A stretch of 64,000 bases of DNA from Raffaelea ambrosiae (GCA_002778195.1 PCDI01000019.1:489096-553095); one strand, 5' to 3'; shown: positions 11,206 to 21,527, numbered from the stretch's first letter. Made by a program: numbers and translations. Notes: a model not told the origin generated them from the letters alone.

Positions 11206-12588
11206 TTAGACAAGGTCCGCTTCCCTGCATCGACTGTGCAATATCACCTTGATACAGTCCACGTTATCAATACCAAGCAGAAGGCGCTGCGTATCTTTTG
11301 CACGCCACACAGCCTCCATATCTTCTTTAAGCCGCTGGAGTGAAGGCAGGTGGCGTGACCGATAAAGTTCATCTATCCGTTCCATGACAAAATATCGCTC
11401 TTGAGGATCAGTCGACTCGCAACCAGCAGTCCATAGCGGCCACACATGTGACGACGCAAGCGGTGAAGCGGCGGAGACCTTTTGAAGATGATGTAGACAC
11501 AAGCTTGCATGTTGTGGTGCGCATCGGTTTGAACATGTGCGATAAAGATAAATGTATGCGGCGTGCCGGAATGCTTCAGTTGTGTGGCTAGTGGCATCGC
11601 CGTCAATTGGGTTTGCTCCAGCTGTGGCTGTCTCAATTGCGTCAAGGCTCTCCCGAATATGACTTGGATTTCGCAAGTGGCGAGAGAACTCATCTCCGTT
11701 CATGTTGCTTATCGAGCCAACAAGGTGAATGATCGCTGATAATTCTCTTAAACATTCGAGTCCCTCGATAGGAAAAGATGCTTGGTCCATCCAGCCCAGC
11801 AGTGGGCGACTACCACGTGAGATTGAGGCGAGAATATCGTGATAGACGAGCAGACTCAGCAAAAAGCGGCCGTGGGACGATGCAGCCCAATAAGCCATAC
11901 CTCCACTGTTTGTGATAAGAGCAGTGGCCCCGGCTAGGTGGTCTACTCGATTTTCGGCGGTGAAGAGTTTGTCCGACAATTGGAGCATAAGAATCGTGGC
12001 CAGTGATAGTGCCGGGTTGGTGTTTTCCTGGAGAGAGTGTCGCAGAAGAGACACAGCTCGAAGTTTAAGTCTGCTTGCTGTCAACTCCATGAGCTGGTCA
12101 TGTTTCAAAACCGCCAGATGACTGGCCGCCATGGACGAAATGATTGCTCGTAGTGCTGCAGAATGTGCTAGCATCGGCGTCAGGTGGGAAAGAAACGGGA
12201 CGGTATTTCCAACCGGTGCCATCGTCACCAGCTTCGCCAAGGTTACTGTCCAGTAGTGTAACAACAGACGGCTCTCTGAGTCTACCTCTGGAGGCATGTC
12301 TGACGGGTTGAATGTGGTTATTATTGTGTTTCTCTGAATAACTGCTGTTGACACGTTTTCGGCGTTGTCTTGCTGCGATGCTCTGCTCTGGGAACCACCC
12401 AAATGGCTCGTCTTAAGGGTTGAGGAACCTGTCCGAGATAGGACGACATGCCACTTCAGACGTGGACCGTAGCCCTTACACGATTTGCCCAGGCGGACAC
12501 AGCGGCTACAGAACGGTCGCTTCTCGTCACATTTGTATCCGTCTTCTCGGCAAGTATAACACCCGGTTCTGCTCCTCGTGGAAGACAT
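11206..12588 (-). CDS. Zn2Cys6 transcription factor (fungal_trans_2-like)
   Basis: An intact 460-aa frame without an apparent intron, ATG at 12588. The N-terminal binuclear zinc cluster is complete: GCYTCREDGYKCDEKRPFCS then RCVRLGKSCKGY, with spacing CX2CX6CX5CX2CX6C. The stretch between the second and third cysteines is unusual: most relatives carry basic residues there (R-x-R/K), while here it is R-E-D-G-Y-K. The rest is helical, with leucine-rich segments and a C-terminal region typical of fungus-specific regulatory domains (for example ESRLLLHYW and HAAYIYLYRTC). It would be a nuclear activator or repressor and is convergent with the dioxygenase, so it may control the 7956-11051 pair. 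Confidence 0.88.
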   Translation of the reverse strand: MSSTRSRTGCYTCREDGYKCDEKRPFCSRCVRLGKSCKGYGPRLKWHVVLSRTGSSTLKTSHLGGSQSRASQQDNAENVSTAVIQRNTIITTFNPSDMPPEVDSESRLLLHYWTVTLAKLVTMAPVGNTVPFLSHLTPMLAHSAALRAIISSMAASHLAVLKHDQLMELTASRLKLRAVSLLRHSLQENTNPALSLATILMLQLSDKLFTAENRVDHLAGATALITNSGGMAYWAASSHGRFLLSLLVYHDILASISRGSRPLLGWMDQASFPIEGLECLRELSAIIHLVGSISNMNGDEFSRHLRNPSHIRESLDAIETATAGANPIDGDATSHTTEAFRHAAYIYLYRTCSNRCAPQHASLCLHHLQKVSAASPLASSHVWPLWTAGCESTDPQERYFVMERIDELYRSRHLPSLQRLKEDMEAVWRAKDTQRLLLGIDNVDCIKVILHSRCREADLV

Positions 12589-13020
12589 GGCATAGAGAGG
12601 CCTAAGCAGTTAAAAGAATGAGAAAAAGCAAAATTTAAGCCTGCTAAAACAGGGAGATAAAGCTAGATGTCGGAAAGAATGCGAGAGATACGGTCAACCG
12701 ACGGGGCAGGAGCAGGCTCCACTAAGTGGAGCCTCCAGAAAATCGAGCGCAACCCGGCGGCTAGTTGCTTTCAGCATTCAGTTATTACCTATTCCACTAC
12801 CTGCTATTCAGCATCTACTTCATAAACTGTAGCCCCGTGACAGGGCTTTCCCGACGTTGAACTAATAATTACCTAATCGGGAACACGTAAATATCAACAG
12901 CGTTTGCTTGCAGTCCTCGGGTATTTGTGGGCTTTTGGTTAAAAGTCGTCATCCCTCGTTAGGTTTTTTGCATCTGTCTGGTTGACCTGCGGCGACCCTA
13001 CCTTACCGCGCCCCTCCGTG
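12589..13020. other. Non-coding interval upstream of the regulator
   Basis: About 430 bases hold the presumed promoter of the Zn2Cys6 gene. I see no reading frame with protein-like content and no clear repeat. Confidence 0.4.
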
Positions 13021-13690
13021 CCTGGGTATTGTGCTGGACCGCCACAGCAACCGTCTCACCACTTGCTGCACCGCGGGCTACATGTTGTACGTCGAGGCGA
13101 CCGAAATTCGCCGCAGCAGTAATGGTTTCATTGCCAGCATCATGCCCATCTCAAGCATGGAGGACCACCTCAAGACGCTAGCGTCCTAGCACAAGTGCGA
13201 CCTCCGAAACTGGATGGACACCCACAACTACGACCCGGTTGTGTGACCGACCAACGGTGACGTCAGCCCCCAAGACGGTGAGACCAGCGGCCTCTGCTAA
13301 CCGGGCGTTGCGCAACGGCGTGGCGAGGCTGCACGGTAAAACGGCGGTCCGGAAATTTGGCATCCCCAACGTCGGCGTCTTTAGGGACGCCGCGGATGAC
13401 ATGACGGTGGACTTGATGTTCGCATCGCGAGCGTGCGGCGACGTGGCGCTGCTGGGCCACTCCTACGCCTTCGGGATGGCACACGCCAAGAAGCGGTGTC
13501 CCGATATAGCGCTATTACTAGAGGCCGAATTGGGCCATCTTCGTTTGAAAGTTTCTTGTGACCCTCGGAAGAATCTACCCGTACTTGGCCCGGAAGTTGC
13601 CCGCCGCCCTCTTCACTACCAAACAAAATCATGTGCTTTCTGTACATCCTTTCATGGTCCAACAAAATTCCCTGTACCCCAAACCCGCTA
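13020..13690 (+). pseudogene. GC-rich coding relic, unrecognised
   Basis: The base composition is more GC-rich than on either side and reads like worn coding sequence. The longest open piece (13239-13691) includes GVARLHGKTAVRKFGIPNVG and ACGDVALLGHSYAFGMAHAK. An earlier piece in another frame, about 13033-13188, reads GYMLYVEATEIRRSSNGFIA and stops at TAG. The pieces lie in different frames and are separated by stops, so no intact gene can be drawn. I could not assign a family. It may be the remnant of a metabolic enzyme, but that is a guess from composition alone. Confidence 0.35.
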
Positions 13691-14101
13691 AAGAACCAAT
13701 CGTATACGCTGCGTAGAAACCAAAGAATACAAGTGGTCTGGGAAATTGGGAGGGTCTGAATAAGCTACACCACATGAGAAAACCTCCCAAGTACATGATA
13801 TGACTGCCCCCTCTAGGACCTGACTTCCGTGAAGAGACCACCATCTGAAATGTTCCCAAAAGCAACACAAAGAGGATCTATTTGGGACGGTCTTTTGGGC
13901 CCTCAGTTGGTTCATGTCAGACCGAGGATATTCTTCTCTCGTGCCACACAAATCACCCATAACACAAGACCGCCAAGACCTCTATCCCTCTCGAAAGACT
14001 GCAGACCACTCAGTCGGTGTGACACACAGAAACAAAGTCATCATTCTTCTTTGCCGGTCCGACCTCTCCAGATCCCGCTTCCTCTTCGGCACACCGCAAC
14101 C

Positions 14102-15254
14102 ATGAGTAGCAGTACACAGTCACCAGGAGGAGGAAGAGGCACCCTTCGGCTCTGCGGACCCGTCGAGCCTCAGCGCGTTGACGCCCCGCTGACCGCCTCG
14201 GCCGTCTTCTTGGTCGTCACGATCAATCAAGAACCACAACCTCAACATCTCCGAAACGACAACTACTCACCAGCCGCCGTCCAAACTGTTCGGGTCACTC
14301 TCGCTGGTATCAGCGACCTCATCAAGAATGTCGCCTTCCGTGATCTTACCAGCAATTTTGCCTGCACTGTCGGCATAGGTAGTGACGTGTGGGACGTCGT
14401 GTTTGGCTGCAACCCAAAGGTGCCCCGCCCGGCTGAGCTGCACCCGTTTCATGAGGTGAAGGGCTCCAAGCACACGGCCGTCTCAACCCCGGGGGACCTG
14501 CTATTCCACATACGGGCAGAGAGGCGCGACTTGTGCTTTGAATTTGAGCGGCAACTAATGGAGAGCCTGGAGGGAGCTGTCTCGGTTGTCGACGAGACTG
14601 TGGGATTTCGGTGAGTCAGACTGTATATTTTATTTTTTTCTTTTGCTCACTGATTTTCACTGTTCCATTCTCTCTTTCTTACCCTACTCATTCACTCTCA
14701 GATATTTTGAAAACCGTGACCTGCTCGGCTTCGTGGACGGCACGGCCAATCCCACGGGGTCCTTGGCTATTCCAGACGCCACCTTGATTACTGAAGCTGA
14801 GGATGATCCGGTTGTTGCTGGTGGCAGCTACGTCGTGGTGCAAAAGTATGTGCACAACATGGCTACATGGCGATCCCTATCAGCGGAGCAGCAGGAGGCT
14901 ATTATTGGGCGCACTAAGCTGGACAATACGGAGCTAGCAGACGCCAAGGGGGCGCGCAGCCAGCGGTCACATAAGACGCTCAACACGATCGAGGCGGAGA
15001 TCGAGAATGGCGGCGTACTGGATATTTTGCGGGACAACATGCCATTTGGGTCACCGGGACGTGGTGAGTTTGGGACATACTTTATCGGGTATACGCGGCG
15101 GCTGTGGGTTATTGAGAAGATGCTGCGAAAGATGTTCTGTGGGGAGCCGCCAGGTCTTCACGATCGGCTACTCGACTACTCAACACCACTCACGGGATGG
15201 GTTTTTTTTATACCGTCAGCCAGCTTACTGGCCAGTATTCCAGCTGATGATTAG
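14102..15254 (+). CDS. DyP-type heme peroxidase
   Basis: Two exons, 14102-14610 and 14702-15254, flank a 91-nt intron with a GTGAGT donor and a pyrimidine-rich CTCAG acceptor. The protein is 353 aa. The start at 14102 follows a CAACC context; an open extension upstream lacks protein-like features. The GXXDG motif of dye-decolorizing peroxidases is present as LLGFVDGTANPTG (distal Asp), and RSQRSHKTL carries the likely proximal heme-ligand His. RGEFGTYFIGYTRRLWVIEK is the conserved C-terminal segment. I see no signal peptide, so an intracellular role is likely. DyP enzymes oxidise dyes, phenolics and other substrates with H2O2. The gene is tail-to-tail with the small secreted protein gene at 15495. 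Confidence 0.9.
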
Positions 15255-15494
15255 AGAAAGAACACATGCGCTTGCAATAAAAACAAACTGTTGTAAATTG
15301 TTCAAGAGCAGAAATAACAGTAGTAAACTTAAGACATACAACTGAGCCCCCAACTAAAATTGTCGTGTCCGAGTTGGTGGAATCTCTTAATATGTAGAGG
15401 AAAGAAAAGTTCCCGTAGAGTCCATAACGACTACATGACAGTCAAGACCATATTCGGGATGTAAGCCATAACACCCAATTCCCCTTAATATTTT
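15255..15494. other. Short convergent intergenic region
   Basis: This interval lies between the stop codons of the DyP gene and the small secreted protein gene. It is AT-rich, presumably holding both 3' ends. No further feature is seen. Confidence 0.3.
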
Positions 15495-15990
15495 TTACAT
15501 GTCAAAATGGACGACGCACTTGGCAGAGACCTCGCCGGTGTCGTGCCCATCCCCTCCCATTGCCTCGCCTCCAGTCTCTTTTCCATTGTAGCGGACTGTG
15601 CAACCCTTGTAGCTGCCAACTGAGAAGGCCGCTTTATACTCGATGTCCTCGGAAAACCCAGTGTCGGAAGCTTTGAGCGTCTCCCATTTCATCGAGATGG
15701 AGTTTCCGTCAAACGTGTATAGCTTGTCATAATTATCATTGCCATTGGAGCCGAACCAAGTCTTGGTAGAACTGACACTGGACTACAAGAGCGCATTAGA
15801 GACTTTTGCCACTAACTCAGTTGTTGTATGAAACTGAGCTTACCTGTCCCGGACCTCCACTGCCCACAACAATACTAAGGTCATAATAGGCGACGAGTAC
15901 AACTCTCTTGCTTCTTTCCTCAAGAGGCTGTGCATTACCAATGGAGAGCACACTGGCAAGGGTGAGGAGGGAAGTGATGACAGACTTCAT
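15495..15990 (-). CDS. Small secreted protein with candidate Kex2 site
   Basis: Two exons on the minus strand, 15844-15990 and 15495-15782, flank a 61-nt intron (GTAAGC donor, TAG acceptor). The protein is 144 aa. It begins MKSVITSLLTLASVLSIGNA, a clear signal peptide with an Ala-x-Ala-like cleavage end. QPLEERSKR follows, so a pro-peptide ending in the dibasic Lys-Arg recognised by Kex2-type proteases is likely. The mature part of about 115 residues has two cysteines (GCTV and KCVV), is rich in Gly, Ser and Thr, and looks like a beta-fold. No family was recognised. Secretion, small size and the pro-site fit an effector, antimicrobial or lectin-like role, but nothing in the sequence decides between these. 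Confidence 0.8.
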
Positions 15991-16640
15991 TTTCCGTGTT
16001 TTTGTGACGATGAGTGCTGATTTGATTTTAGGATGTAGAGATGGTAAAGGGTGGGATTTGTGACCTTGGACTAGAGCTTTGTCTCAAAACGATGGAAGGG
16101 GAGAGCAATGGTCCTTTATATACAGTATGCTGTTTGTGTGAATGCTGCTTTTTGTAAAATAAAATCTCTTATGAATAATGAATAAAAAAACTCAGAATAA
16201 ACCCCACGTACGAGGACAACTCAGAATACCGAAACTAAACAAGATTTCTACAAGAAAAACTTGGCTGTAACAACATATAACCGGATTTCCTAAACACCAT
16301 CTTTAATAGCACATCCAAACCCTGTATATGCGGGTAACTTTCGCGACCTCGTGTGATTAGGTCCGCCTTTAGATCCTAGTATTCTAGAAACAATGACTGG
16401 CTTCTTTACGTTGTGGGGCCCCGCTACCAAATAGCGTAACTAAATAACCTAAATGAAGTTAGAACCTAAAAAAGGCGAGATCAAGCGTGGGGAGGATTAT
16501 TCAACTATATTAGTCTTCTGGGTACAGGTGGGGGTAAGACGTAGCTCAAGGGGCAACTATTACTATGTACGTTTGAGAGGCTAGGCGGGGGTAGGAAGGG
16601 ATAAGCAGAGGCCGGTCTAGTATGGCGTTGGGATGGTGAC
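15991..16640. other. Non-coding, AT-rich interval
   Basis: It holds the promoter of the secreted-protein gene (a TATATA-like stretch at about 16118-16124) and about 500 further bases with no protein-like reading frame or recognisable repeat. Confidence 0.35.
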
Positions 16641-17620
16641 TCGGCGATTGGTAGCAACGGGTCTGCGCCCAGCAATGGACAAAAGCAATGCGTAGCTCTT
16701 GCTCGGGCAGTGTCTGCATGAAAATGTCTTCAGTGGGATGGATACAATCACGAAAAAAGCGCATTTCTACATCGTTGATTAGCCCGGGTGGTCTCTTCCG
16801 GACTTCCAGGACAAGAGTTGTTATTGCCACACACGACCAGCGAGTTGTGTCTCTGGTTGATCACATCGTCGCTCTTGGGCGTGGCGAGCAGTCGTCCGTT
16901 GATGGGGTTGGTGGCGTCGCTGCGGATTTGATAAACCAGACAGCTGTGAACAAATCTACTTGGGAGTCGGAGAATCAGGTTAAAATTCGGGACGCCAGTG
17001 CCACCAGGACAAAATGTGAAACCCCAGCCAAAATTACAACGACTACAACAGTTGGGCCAGAATCAGCATCCCCGGGCGTCGCCGACTGGAGAATCTACAC
17101 GTACTACGCCACAGGTGTTGGGGGCATGAACGTGTTTCTGATGCTTGTATTCGGACTGTTGTTTGCCTTCTTTCCACTTTTCCATCTGTGTGGATGAACT
17201 GGTGGACGGCTAACGCGGTAGGCCATGACAACTTCTGCATGGTCATCTATGCGTTTCTGCAAGTGACCGGCCATGTGGTTTCTTTTTACCCGGCACTGTC
17301 CGACAACAGCCATTGCGAGCTCTTGCGGGGCGCTGCATCAGAGACTGCTCTCAGCGGTGGATTCTGCGTCCTTTTCATTCCTCAGCAAGACAGATCCTCA
17401 GCAAGACAGATTTTGGGTCCATCATCAATCGGTCTGATGAACGTAATTGTGACCCTTTTTCTCGCACTCGCCCAGTTGGGGCTTATTGCTAGCGCATCGG
17501 CCTGGCTGGCACTTTCGTGTCCCGTCCTCTTTCTGGCTTCTTATGCAGTGCAGAAGTTCTACCTTCGCACCTCGCAACAGCTAGGGCCGATGGACCTTGA
17601 GATGAAAAGCCCTCTTTAGA
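16640..17620 (+). pseudogene. ABC-C (MRP-type) multidrug transporter pseudogene
   Basis: Pieces of one ABC-C transporter follow each other in order but in different frames. From about 16650 the frame reads GSNGSAPSNGQKQCVALARA, a damaged ABC signature (S-G-G-Q changed to S-N-G-Q). A shifted frame gives NVFSGMDTITKKAHF (D-loop region). RVVIATHDQRVVSLVDHIVA is the H-loop end of the first nucleotide-binding domain. DWRIYTYYATGVGGMNVFLM and following helices start the second membrane domain, which ends in KFYLRTSQQLGPMDLEMKSP before a stop at 17617. The first membrane domain, the Walker A motif and the second ATPase domain are missing. A 16-bp tandem duplication (17380-17411) adds a further frameshift. 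It is not functional. Confidence 0.8.
17380..17411 (+). repeat. 16-bp tandem duplication within the ABC pseudogene
   Basis: The sequence CCTCAGCAAGACAGAT occurs twice head to tail (17380-17395 and 17396-17411). Sixteen is not a multiple of three, so the second copy breaks the frame between FSFLSKTD and the following GSIINR-like piece. Confidence 0.95.
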
Positions 17621-18170
17621 GTGAGTTTTGCGTGTTTTCTGGGCGTCCTTTTAACTGCCCGGGCACTCGGTAGCCACAGAGAAACTGACCGATGGTCATT
17701 GATGACGTGAGGAGTATTCATCTCTTAGACGGTTTAATTTGACTCGTCTAGAATACCAGTCTTACATTGATTCTCGCAGGGAAACGATCTTGTGGGTGTT
17801 TCTGCACGTCTTATGTTTCTTCTATCTTTAGTTTTCCCTGGATGTTGGTTGTCTGAGGGTCTGAACATGGGCTCCACGCTTCTTCAAGGAAGTTATGGAT
17901 CCTTATCGTTGACGACCAAGTCGTTTCTTGTCGGCTACCATATCATCATACCCTTAGCTATTGGCCGGCCATCTTCTCTTCTCGGCTAGGCCCTGTATCT
18001 GTCCGTATGGTCCTGTTCTTTGCGGTTGGATCAGAAGCTCGTCTGTTGCGAGGCTCTTTACAAACGACTTACGACCCGTAGGCGAACCGTGTTGACCTCT
18101 TCCCCGTCCAGAACGTCACTCTCTGCGACGTAGGCCACGTGGGTTTGCTCTGACCATGTGACAATCTCCT
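17621..18170. other. Decayed interval after the ABC relic
   Basis: No continuous coding frame was found. Some hydrophobic stretches (for example at 17800-17990) could be worn membrane-protein sequence, but no family motif supports this. Confidence 0.3.
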
Positions 18171-18174
18171 TCTC

Positions 18175-19370
18175 TCACGTGCGGCCTAGTCCGACCATCT
18201 CTATAGCATCATCCCTCAAGTTCGCTGTCACGGTATCCACAATCAAACGAACAACAGACACTCGCCGGAAAGATTGCCAACTGAAAGACTTGGCCGTGGT
18301 GACAGCCAAGAGAGGGGTGAACAGCGCACAGATAATAACGCGAAGAAATCCAACTAGCCAAAGAACTGGCACGTAGGTCATTCGGTAGAACTGCTGATTG
18401 GACGTGCCTGTGATGTTGTAGAGGTATTTCGGCCATGTCTGACTCTCATTTATTGCGGCAACGTGCAGAATGCTCAAAGTTTCCCCGAACGCCTAGACAA
18501 AATTGTTCACGGCCGCCGAGACATTTGGCAGACCCATGCACACACCGGCGGTAGCCATATCCTCCGTGCAGAAGATATTTATGGGAGATAGCATGAACTC
18601 GGCGATTCCGGCGGTTTTCTGGACAGGCAGGACCGTTTCCCAGTCGGTATACATTAACTAGTACGCGACCCGTCAAAGTGGGAGCCAGACATCACCCAGG
18701 TCGAGTCGGACTGGCGCGCAAAGTTGAGCAAGCCATTTTGGTGGAAGAGAGTACATGTCAGGCTCCACGTAGTCATACTGTTGGTGCCATAGCGTAGATC
18801 TACTGGCACCGCTTGTACATGGGGTACATATCGCCGTATGACGACGACAAGACGTCCGAGTAGTTGTTGCTGGCGAAAAAGACGAGGGTTTCCAGAAAAT
18901 AGATTCTCCCCTCCGAAGAGCTGGCGGTCAGGAGAAGGTAGTTTCGCTTGGACACGTCCTGGTAGAGGACATCTGCAGTGCCCGTGTAGGAATACACACC
19001 GGCCTAGTTGAATTTCAAACCCGGGCCAAGTAGTGACTTGGAGGTGCTAATTGGGTCGGCGAGAATCTCAATCCACCCATCTATATCGCCGGGTAGAAGT
19101 AGTTCTGGTCGCAGGTGTACAGTCAGCGGACAGGCGGAATCCCGGGATGTTTTCAAGGCTCGTTACAGTTGAGTCAAGTCCATGGACGCAACGGTAGCAT
19201 TCGGCCCCGTGTATCCATCTTCGCCGAGCTGCACAGCTTTGTAATCGAGCCTCACAAGAACTTGAGAAATGTTCTCTCCAACCTTGGCCATTTGAGCATC
19301 GCTGAATCCATACAGCTTTTTGAACGAGGGTACTCCTCCACTTTCGCGTCCCGCAGCATCTGAAAAGTGT
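18175..19370 (-). pseudogene. Relic of a polytopic membrane protein, unrecognised
   Basis: Reading on the minus strand, pieces in several frames look like an extracellular domain followed by a terminal helix. About 18800-19000 gives SSSEGRIYFLETLVFFASNN and DVLSSSYGDMYPMYKRC. Near 18600 another frame gives DWETVLPVQKTAGIAEFM. 18175-18477 contains YVPVLWLVGFLRVIICALF, a strong membrane helix. Stops and frame changes separate the pieces. The layout resembles fungal multi-pass membrane proteins of unknown function. I cannot name the family, and no intact gene remains. Confidence 0.45.
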
Positions 19371-19729
19371 ATGGTAGGATCTTGGAAAAAAGATTCATAC
19401 GCTAGGACATTAGAGAACGCAGATCCAGCCGGCCGAGCATAAGCGAGGACCGAGAGTCTGCATGTCCGTAGAAGGGTAAGTTTTCCGCGGCCCGAGTCTT
19501 ATCCGAGTGACGTGTTTGCGCCCAAGTCAAAATATAAAGTGGGCGGATTTTAAAGTCTTCTTCTACATGTTGTGCGAGTACAATCCTTGATCCTGGTAAC
19601 CTTAAAGCTAAAGTACAAGAAAAAAAAAAGAATACGGCCCCGTACGCCTTACTGCCTATCATTCTTTAGCTAGATCCGGCCACAGCTCTGCCCCCGCCCC
19701 CATGTTCAGCCCAGCAACTTGCGGCTCCT
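19371..19729. other. Non-coding interval
   Basis: Nothing protein-like or repetitive is visible before the solo LTR. Confidence 0.3.
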
Positions 19730-19948
19730 TTTTAAGGAAGGTGTTCGCTAGCCACGGTGCACTCACGTGCACACGCTGCGCTGATTGGCTGGATTGGCAC
19801 CAGGTCCACTTATTCCAGCACATAAAATTCCCTTCGTGTTTGCTTTCGTGTATCTAGACTTTCACAAAAAAAACAACCCCTTTTTCCACGGTAGTCAGTC
19901 TAGCCCTATACGGTGCTCTAATGCAACTATCATACACCCCTTCTGACA
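19730..19948 (+). repeat. Solo LTR of the copia family (divergent)
   Basis: The central part matches the LTRs at 24378, 29330 and 43560 (shared core GTGCACTCACGTGCACACGC, then a TCTAGACTTTC block, then CTATACGGTGC) and it ends in TGACA like them. The first bases are diverged, and no internal retrotransposon sequence follows. It is therefore a solo LTR, probably left by recombination between two LTRs. It lies just upstream of the kinase-like gene at 20080. Confidence 0.85.
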
Positions 19949-20079
19949 GAATCCCGTATACATAAACTGGTTAACATATGAGTTTTTTTTTTTTTTTTTC
20001 ACAAAAAATCTCCCATTTCTCTTCTTATAGCATATTGACAACGAAGCCTACACTTTGCACGGGTCAAAACACAAAAACC

Positions 20080-21171
20080 ATGACGAACGACAATGAAACG
20101 GCTTGTGACTGCCCCGATATAGCTGTGCCTGGCTACGGCAAGACCGAAACCGACCACCGCACCATACAGCCGGCCGCCTCCGGCCTGGCGACTAGAGCAG
20201 CGAAGCCTGCTACGGCGCTGTGTATTGACTTAGCACAGTGGATTGTCCTATGCTGCACGAAGCTAAGGCAGACCGTGTATCGTCTCGTCTTTCGCATATT
20301 GCAAAACCTGTTCCGGATTGTCTCACGTCCGCACCACTTTCTCGCTCTGTTTCTCCCTCAGTCCTCTTCAACCCGACATGCCAATGTATCAGACCAGAGA
20401 ACCAGCGACAACAACAACAAACGAGAAGCAACACCAATCACACCCCCGTTAGGCACGGAACACCGCGGGTCCTATCGGTGTATTGTCGACTATGGGGGGA
20501 TTCCCTTTGAGGTGATCTGGAGCGGGAAACAACAATATCCCAATTTCTCCGAATTCCCCAGTCTTGATACAGGCACCATCTCGTCTGAGATGCAACAAAG
20601 CCCCGCGGTGACTTCTCTGTGGAAGACCTCTACACCGGTCGGCTTTGGCTCATATGCTTCCACGCGGCACGATAAAAGCAGAGCCTGGTTTCCCATCATC
20701 AAGCTGGCCCACCCGGACGACCAGTCTCGCCGCTTCCTACAACACGAATTTTCCATCCTCTCCCGTCTCATGGCTCTACCGAGCTTGGCGGTTGTTCAAA
20801 TCGATCCAGAGCCTATTTTGGATGACGGCCTGCTTTGTGGCTTCCGGATGGAGGAGCTCGTTAATGTGCCCCTTCCCGAATTCGTCTCTCGAAAAGAGAA
20901 CATCAAGCATGCCTTACAGCAGCTTCATGCTGCGGGCTTTTGTCATGGAGATGTGCAGCCCAGCAACATTATGAAGGACAAAACTGGTCGCATTGTTCTT
21001 ATCGACTTCGGGTTCTCTGGACAGATAGGAGATGACATTCCTTCGTTTTTTTCAGAATATGTGTACCAGAACAAGACCTTTCATAAAGAGACTGATATGG
21101 CCTCTTTAAGCAAGTTCCAGGCCCAAGTTAAGGAGTGCACTCCGAGCACCAACCAGAGAAATATGCAATGA
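20080..21171 (+). CDS. Fungal kinase-like protein (APH/protein-kinase fold)
   Basis: An intact frame of 363 aa from an ATG in AAAACCATGA context. The frame is open upstream to 19978 but there runs through a poly-T tract, so the later ATG is preferred. After a variable N-terminal part of about 140 residues come a nucleotide-lobe region (AWFPIIKLAHPDDQSRRFLQ, then the helix-C-like HEFSILSRLMALPS), the catalytic loop FCHGDVQPSNIMKDKTGR (His-x-Asp with a following Asn) and LIDFGFSGQIGDD, the metal-binding DFG. This loop style is shared by aminoglycoside-phosphotransferase-like and fungus-specific kinases. Substrate unknown. The C-terminus after the DFG is short, so the helical lobe may be cut. 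It sits directly behind a solo copia LTR, whose transcription signals could drive it (inference). Confidence 0.75.
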   Translation: MTNDNETACDCPDIAVPGYGKTETDHRTIQPAASGLATRAAKPATALCIDLAQWIVLCCTKLRQTVYRLVFRILQNLFRIVSRPHHFLALFLPQSSSTRHANVSDQRTSDNNNKREATPITPPLGTEHRGSYRCIVDYGGIPFEVIWSGKQQYPNFSEFPSLDTGTISSEMQQSPAVTSLWKTSTPVGFGSYASTRHDKSRAWFPIIKLAHPDDQSRRFLQHEFSILSRLMALPSLAVVQIDPEPILDDGLLCGFRMEELVNVPLPEFVSRKENIKHALQQLHAAGFCHGDVQPSNIMKDKTGRIVLIDFGFSGQIGDDIPSFFSEYVYQNKTFHKETDMASLSKFQAQVKECTPSTNQRNMQ

Positions 21172-21527
21172 CCTCTTCTTTGATACCATCGCATCCCTTT
21201 GTGCCCGCTTTGTCACACGTCTTAACGCCTCCTGCTGGAACAGTGCAGCCGCAATTCGACCACTTTCTCACCTCCTGCTTACACATCGTAGAAGGCGACG
21301 GGACTAGAAAAAAGTAAACTGTCGTAAAAATGTGTATGCGGAATAGAGCTTTCTACTTACGGTTCGGGTTTGTGATTTTATGTATTGTTTCAGTTCGTTT
21401 GAGTTATAAAAGATAAGAGAATAGAAAGAAGTAAAAGAAAGGATCAAGACACATAGTAATAAAGCGGGGTAAAGACTTACACCTTATCAAAGAACTCGGC
21501 ATAATGTATTAACGAATTAACGTCAAC
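21172..21527. other. Non-coding interval grading into AT-rich DNA
   Basis: Presumed 3' end of the kinase-like gene, followed by increasingly AT-rich sequence up to the copia LTR at 21528. No gene is seen. Confidence 0.35.

Noticed and set aside
13829..14101. Open N-terminal extension of the DyP frame
   Set aside because: It is in frame with the peroxidase but reads unlike a protein, and the ATG at 14102 has better context and gives the family's usual length.
19978..20079. Longer N-terminus for the kinase-like gene
   Set aside because: The extension would be encoded by a poly-T tract behind an LTR, giving a Phe run; the ATG at 20080 is more credible.
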